This document shows positions 62,346 to 64,000 of a stretch of DNA of 64,000 nucleotides, one piece after another. Below the pieces are notes generated by a model. It saw nothing but the letters and a program-made list of their open reading frames with translations, was not told the DNA's origin and ran no database searches. Both the position numbers and the translations under genes were made by a program. Numbering within the stretch: the stretch's first letter is position 1; every line of letters begins with the position of its first letter. Origin of the DNA: Betaproteobacteria bacterium Ga0077526 (GTDB taxonomy: Bacteria > Pseudomonadota > Gammaproteobacteria > Burkholderiales > Ga0077523). The stretch is from assembly GCA_001464765.1 (NCBI GenBank), contig LNDV01000034.1, positions 310,001 to 374,000 of the forward strand. Direction: 5' to 3'.

Positions 62346-62645
62346 ATGCAGACGACGGAGACAGCACAGCACATGAATGTTGCCGCATGGATCGCGACGG
62401 GAATCGTGATCGGATGGATCGCCAACTACCTGCTCAACCAGGGCTCGCGCGACGGACGGCTGGGCTATCTGGCGTTCGGCGTGCTCGGCGCGTTTGCCGG
62501 CGTGCAACTTCTCGCCCCCACGCCAGATCCCGGTGCCACTGTGGACGTTAACGCGTTCAGCATGACGCTGCTGATGTGTTCCGCCGCCGGCGCCGTGGTC
62601 CTGCTGTTCGTGGGAAACATGGTCCGACAGCGCTTCTTCCCCTGA
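62346..62645 (+). CDS. GlsB/YeaQ/YmgE-like small membrane protein
   Basis: A protein of about 99 residues with three hydrophobic segments: ATGIVIGWIANYLL, GYLAFGVLGAFAGVQLL, and LLMCSAAGAVVLLFV. Glycine-rich helices and the GWIAN motif match the transglycosylase-associated (GlsB/YeaQ) family, whose function is not settled. The start is uncertain: ATG 62346 or ATG 62373, both without a good Shine-Dalgarno. Confidence 0.75.
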   Translation: MQTTETAQHMNVAAWIATGIVIGWIANYLLNQGSRDGRLGYLAFGVLGAFAGVQLLAPTPDPGATVDVNAFSMTLLMCSAAGAVVLLFVGNMVRQRFFP

Positions 62646-62682
62646 ACCCGCGCGGATCCGTCCGCGATAGCCGAGCCCTACC

Positions 62683-63021
62683 TTGACCACCGCAGACGAC
62701 TTGTCCCTGGCGCAGTTCGAACAGGAACTCTCACGCTTCGCCCACTCACGCAAGAGCGAACCCAAGGACGATGCCCTGGGTCATGTGATCGGCCTGGTGA
62801 AGGAAAACCCTTCCCACGCGCGCTCCCGCCTGCTCGCGCGGATTCTCTCGGCCCTTTCCGGCATGCAGGCATCGTTTCGCCCGGCCGAGGTCGGGTCGCT
62901 CGACTCCTCCACGATCGGACTCGTGCAGCAGCTGATCGTGCTGCGGCGCACCGGCACCGTGAAGCCGGAGACGTGGACCAGCGCCGCGGACACCACACGG
63001 ATGCTGATCGACGCCGCCTGA
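62683..63021 (+). CDS. Hypothetical protein (112 aa)
   Basis: A frame starting at a TTG, giving a mostly helical, soluble protein with SRFAHSRKSEPKDDALGHVIG and a hydrophobic SRLLARILSALSGM. I do not recognise a family. It has no clear Shine-Dalgarno but sits in a regular run of same-strand genes, and codon use suits the genome. Convergent with the next gene 14 bases away. Confidence 0.5.
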   Translation: MTTADDLSLAQFEQELSRFAHSRKSEPKDDALGHVIGLVKENPSHARSRLLARILSALSGMQASFRPAEVGSLDSSTIGLVQQLIVLRRTGTVKPETWTSAADTTRMLIDAA

Positions 63022-63035
63022 ATCTGGCCGCAGGT

Positions 63036-63569
63036 TCAGGGTCCCGCGGTGCGCTTGCGTTCCGGACGCGATGATTTCATCGGCTTGGCCGGCGACTTGC
63101 CGGCTCTGGTGGCATCGCGTTTCATCCCGCGTCGTGACGGTGACCCTTCGTCCGCCATTTCCCGAAGCACCTGCGCCGTGGCACGAGCCGCCCTGCGATC
63201 TGATTCGGCCGCCTGCAGACACGCAGGACGCTCGGCATCGCTGCTGTCTCCGCACTTCGCCCGACTGATGCCGTAGCTGGACTCCGCAGAGGCGAGACTC
63301 TCCGCCTGACGATTGGCCGCCCCCGGATGCTGTTCCACCTTTCGCTCGGCCGCCGCCACGCCTGCCTTGCCTGCGGCTTCGGCAAGGCACACGTCCCTCG
63401 ACACACCCCGGAGAAACTCGCACTCGGTCACGTCAGCCCGGTAGGTCGCGTCGGCACGACTGGCGTCCGCCGCCCCGCCCGGTCGCGTCTGTGCCTGCGT
63501 CGCTGCGGGAATGGTGGCGGAAAGCAGGAAAAGGAGGGATGCACGTGAAAGGACCAGAACGGAAATCAT
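63036..63569 (-). CDS. Hypothetical exported protein with four cysteines
   Basis: A protein of about 177 residues with a signal peptide (VLVLSRASLLFLLSATIPAATQA, cleavage near residue 26). The mature part holds four Cys in the pattern CEFL...DVCLAEA...KCGD...ACLQAAE, probably two disulfides, with charged helices and a basic C-terminal tail ending KRTAGP. Similar small secreted proteins exist in betaproteobacteria, but I know no function. The start is the ATG before the signal peptide. Confidence 0.65.
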   Translation of the reverse strand: MISVLVLSRASLLFLLSATIPAATQAQTRPGGAADASRADATYRADVTECEFLRGVSRDVCLAEAAGKAGVAAAERKVEQHPGAANRQAESLASAESSYGISRAKCGDSSDAERPACLQAAESDRRAARATAQVLREMADEGSPSRRGMKRDATRAGKSPAKPMKSSRPERKRTAGP

Positions 63570-63799
63570 GGAGACACCTCGAAGCCGCCGGGCGCAGGGG
63601 TACATGCCGATACCGCCCCTGCCCGCGCCGATCGGAACTTGCCTGTAGGATGCCGGGACGTCTTCCGGGCGAGTAGCGCGCAGCCGCGGCGCCCGGAACG
63701 CTTCCGGCCCCGGCCTGCCCGCTGCCCCGCGTCACCCGCCCGTCGTGGCCCGCATCGCATCCCATGCGGAGCCCGCGCACCGGCACCATCGGAATCCGC

Positions 63800-64000
63800 A
63801 TGAGTGCCCTGATTTCTCCGCAGACCCGGAACCGCCTCCTCGCCGCGCTCGAGCCGGAGGACCTCGCGCGGATCGGGCTGCACGCCGAGCCCGTCGACAT
63901 GCCGCTGGGGGAAGTGGTCTGCGAATCCGGCCATCCCCTCGCACACGTCTACTTCCCCACGACCTGCATCGTGTCGCTTTCCCTTGTGCTGGAGGACGGT
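63800..64000 (+). CDS. Crp/Fnr-family regulator, partial (N-terminal 67 residues)
   Basis: The gene runs off the right edge. The visible part shows NRLLAALEPEDLARIGLHAEP, then GEVVCESGHPLAHVYFPTTCIVSLSLVLEDG, the beta-roll beginning typical of Crp/Fnr proteins of the kind with an HVYFP motif. The ligand and HTH parts are beyond the window. It is the second Crp/Fnr protein of this window, of a different subgroup from the one at 10855-11535. Confidence 0.85.
   Translation, partial: MSALISPQTRNRLLAALEPEDLARIGLHAEPVDMPLGEVVCESGHPLAHVYFPTTCIVSLSLVLEDG

Noticed and set aside
1..64000. tRNA or rRNA genes, CRISPR arrays, insertion sequences or prophage
   Set aside because: No tRNA-like T-loop in the intergenic spaces, no regular repeats, no transposase or integrase, and no shift in composition were seen by eye. 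A tool such as tRNAscan-SE could still find a missed case.

Overview
The window reads as a stretch of core chromosome from a GC-rich betaproteobacterium. I base this on the strongly GC-biased third codon positions, the conserved cluster ilvI-ilvH-ilvC-psd-pssA-leuA (an arrangement familiar from Betaproteobacteria), a Bug/TctC-type binding protein, and small families frequent in that class (DUF1840, DUF3149, DUF2237, DUF1499). I saw no rRNA or tRNA gene, CRISPR array, insertion sequence or phage gene. Genes are densely packed and most lie on the minus strand.

Layout. Positions 1-14,500 hold a GbsR/MarR regulator with two copies of its probable operator, a DUF1287-MFS-metY run, a membrane GGDEF/EAL protein with a ruined EAL half, a CoA-binding protein divergent from a stand-alone BLUF photoreceptor, a hydrolase/aminopeptidase pair, a TauE exporter, a DUF2892/cupin divergent pair with a CRP-type site, the matching Crp/Fnr regulator, and small conserved proteins. 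Positions 14,900-24,000 hold DUF1499-GST, a rhomboid protease, type 2 IPP isomerase, an M81 peptidase, an outer-membrane protein, a methyltransferase and a CpxP/CpxR/CpxA-like envelope-stress operon. Positions 24,000-30,400 hold an AttEFGH-like ABC/lipocalin operon, a cold-shock gene with a long leader and a strong terminator, a pirin and a GNAT acetyltransferase.

Positions 30,400-41,600 are efflux territory: an HAE1-type RND pump with its adaptor lipoprotein, then a complete second tripartite system (TolC-like, adaptor, heavy-metal-like RND pump), with a thioredoxin and a cysteine-free thioredoxin paralogue between the two. Positions 41,800-46,700 hold DUF2237, a TctC protein, type II NADH dehydrogenase, a Ser/Thr kinase fused to a cyclic-nucleotide-binding-like domain, and a glycosyltransferase broken by two frameshifts. 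Positions 46,750-53,600 are the branched-chain amino acid and phosphatidylethanolamine cluster. It includes a leucine-rich leader peptide (leuL) between pssA and leuA and a good sigma-70-like promoter in front of ilvI.

Positions 53,600-64,000 hold suhB-like and rsmE diverging around a palindrome, a short-chain dehydrogenase, argA, yggX with a leader that can form two mutually exclusive hairpins (one hiding the ribosome-binding site), a polyphosphate set (ppk1, CYTH-CHAD, sixA), small uncharacterised proteins and a truncated Crp/Fnr gene at the right edge.

The most unusual signals are regulatory: the switch-like yggX leader, the apparently leaderless leuL, the paired GbsR operators, and the CRP-type site beside a regulator whose recognition helix keeps the CRP contact residues but whose ligand region carries cysteines. 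All function calls come from reading motifs by eye. No database search or folding program was run.
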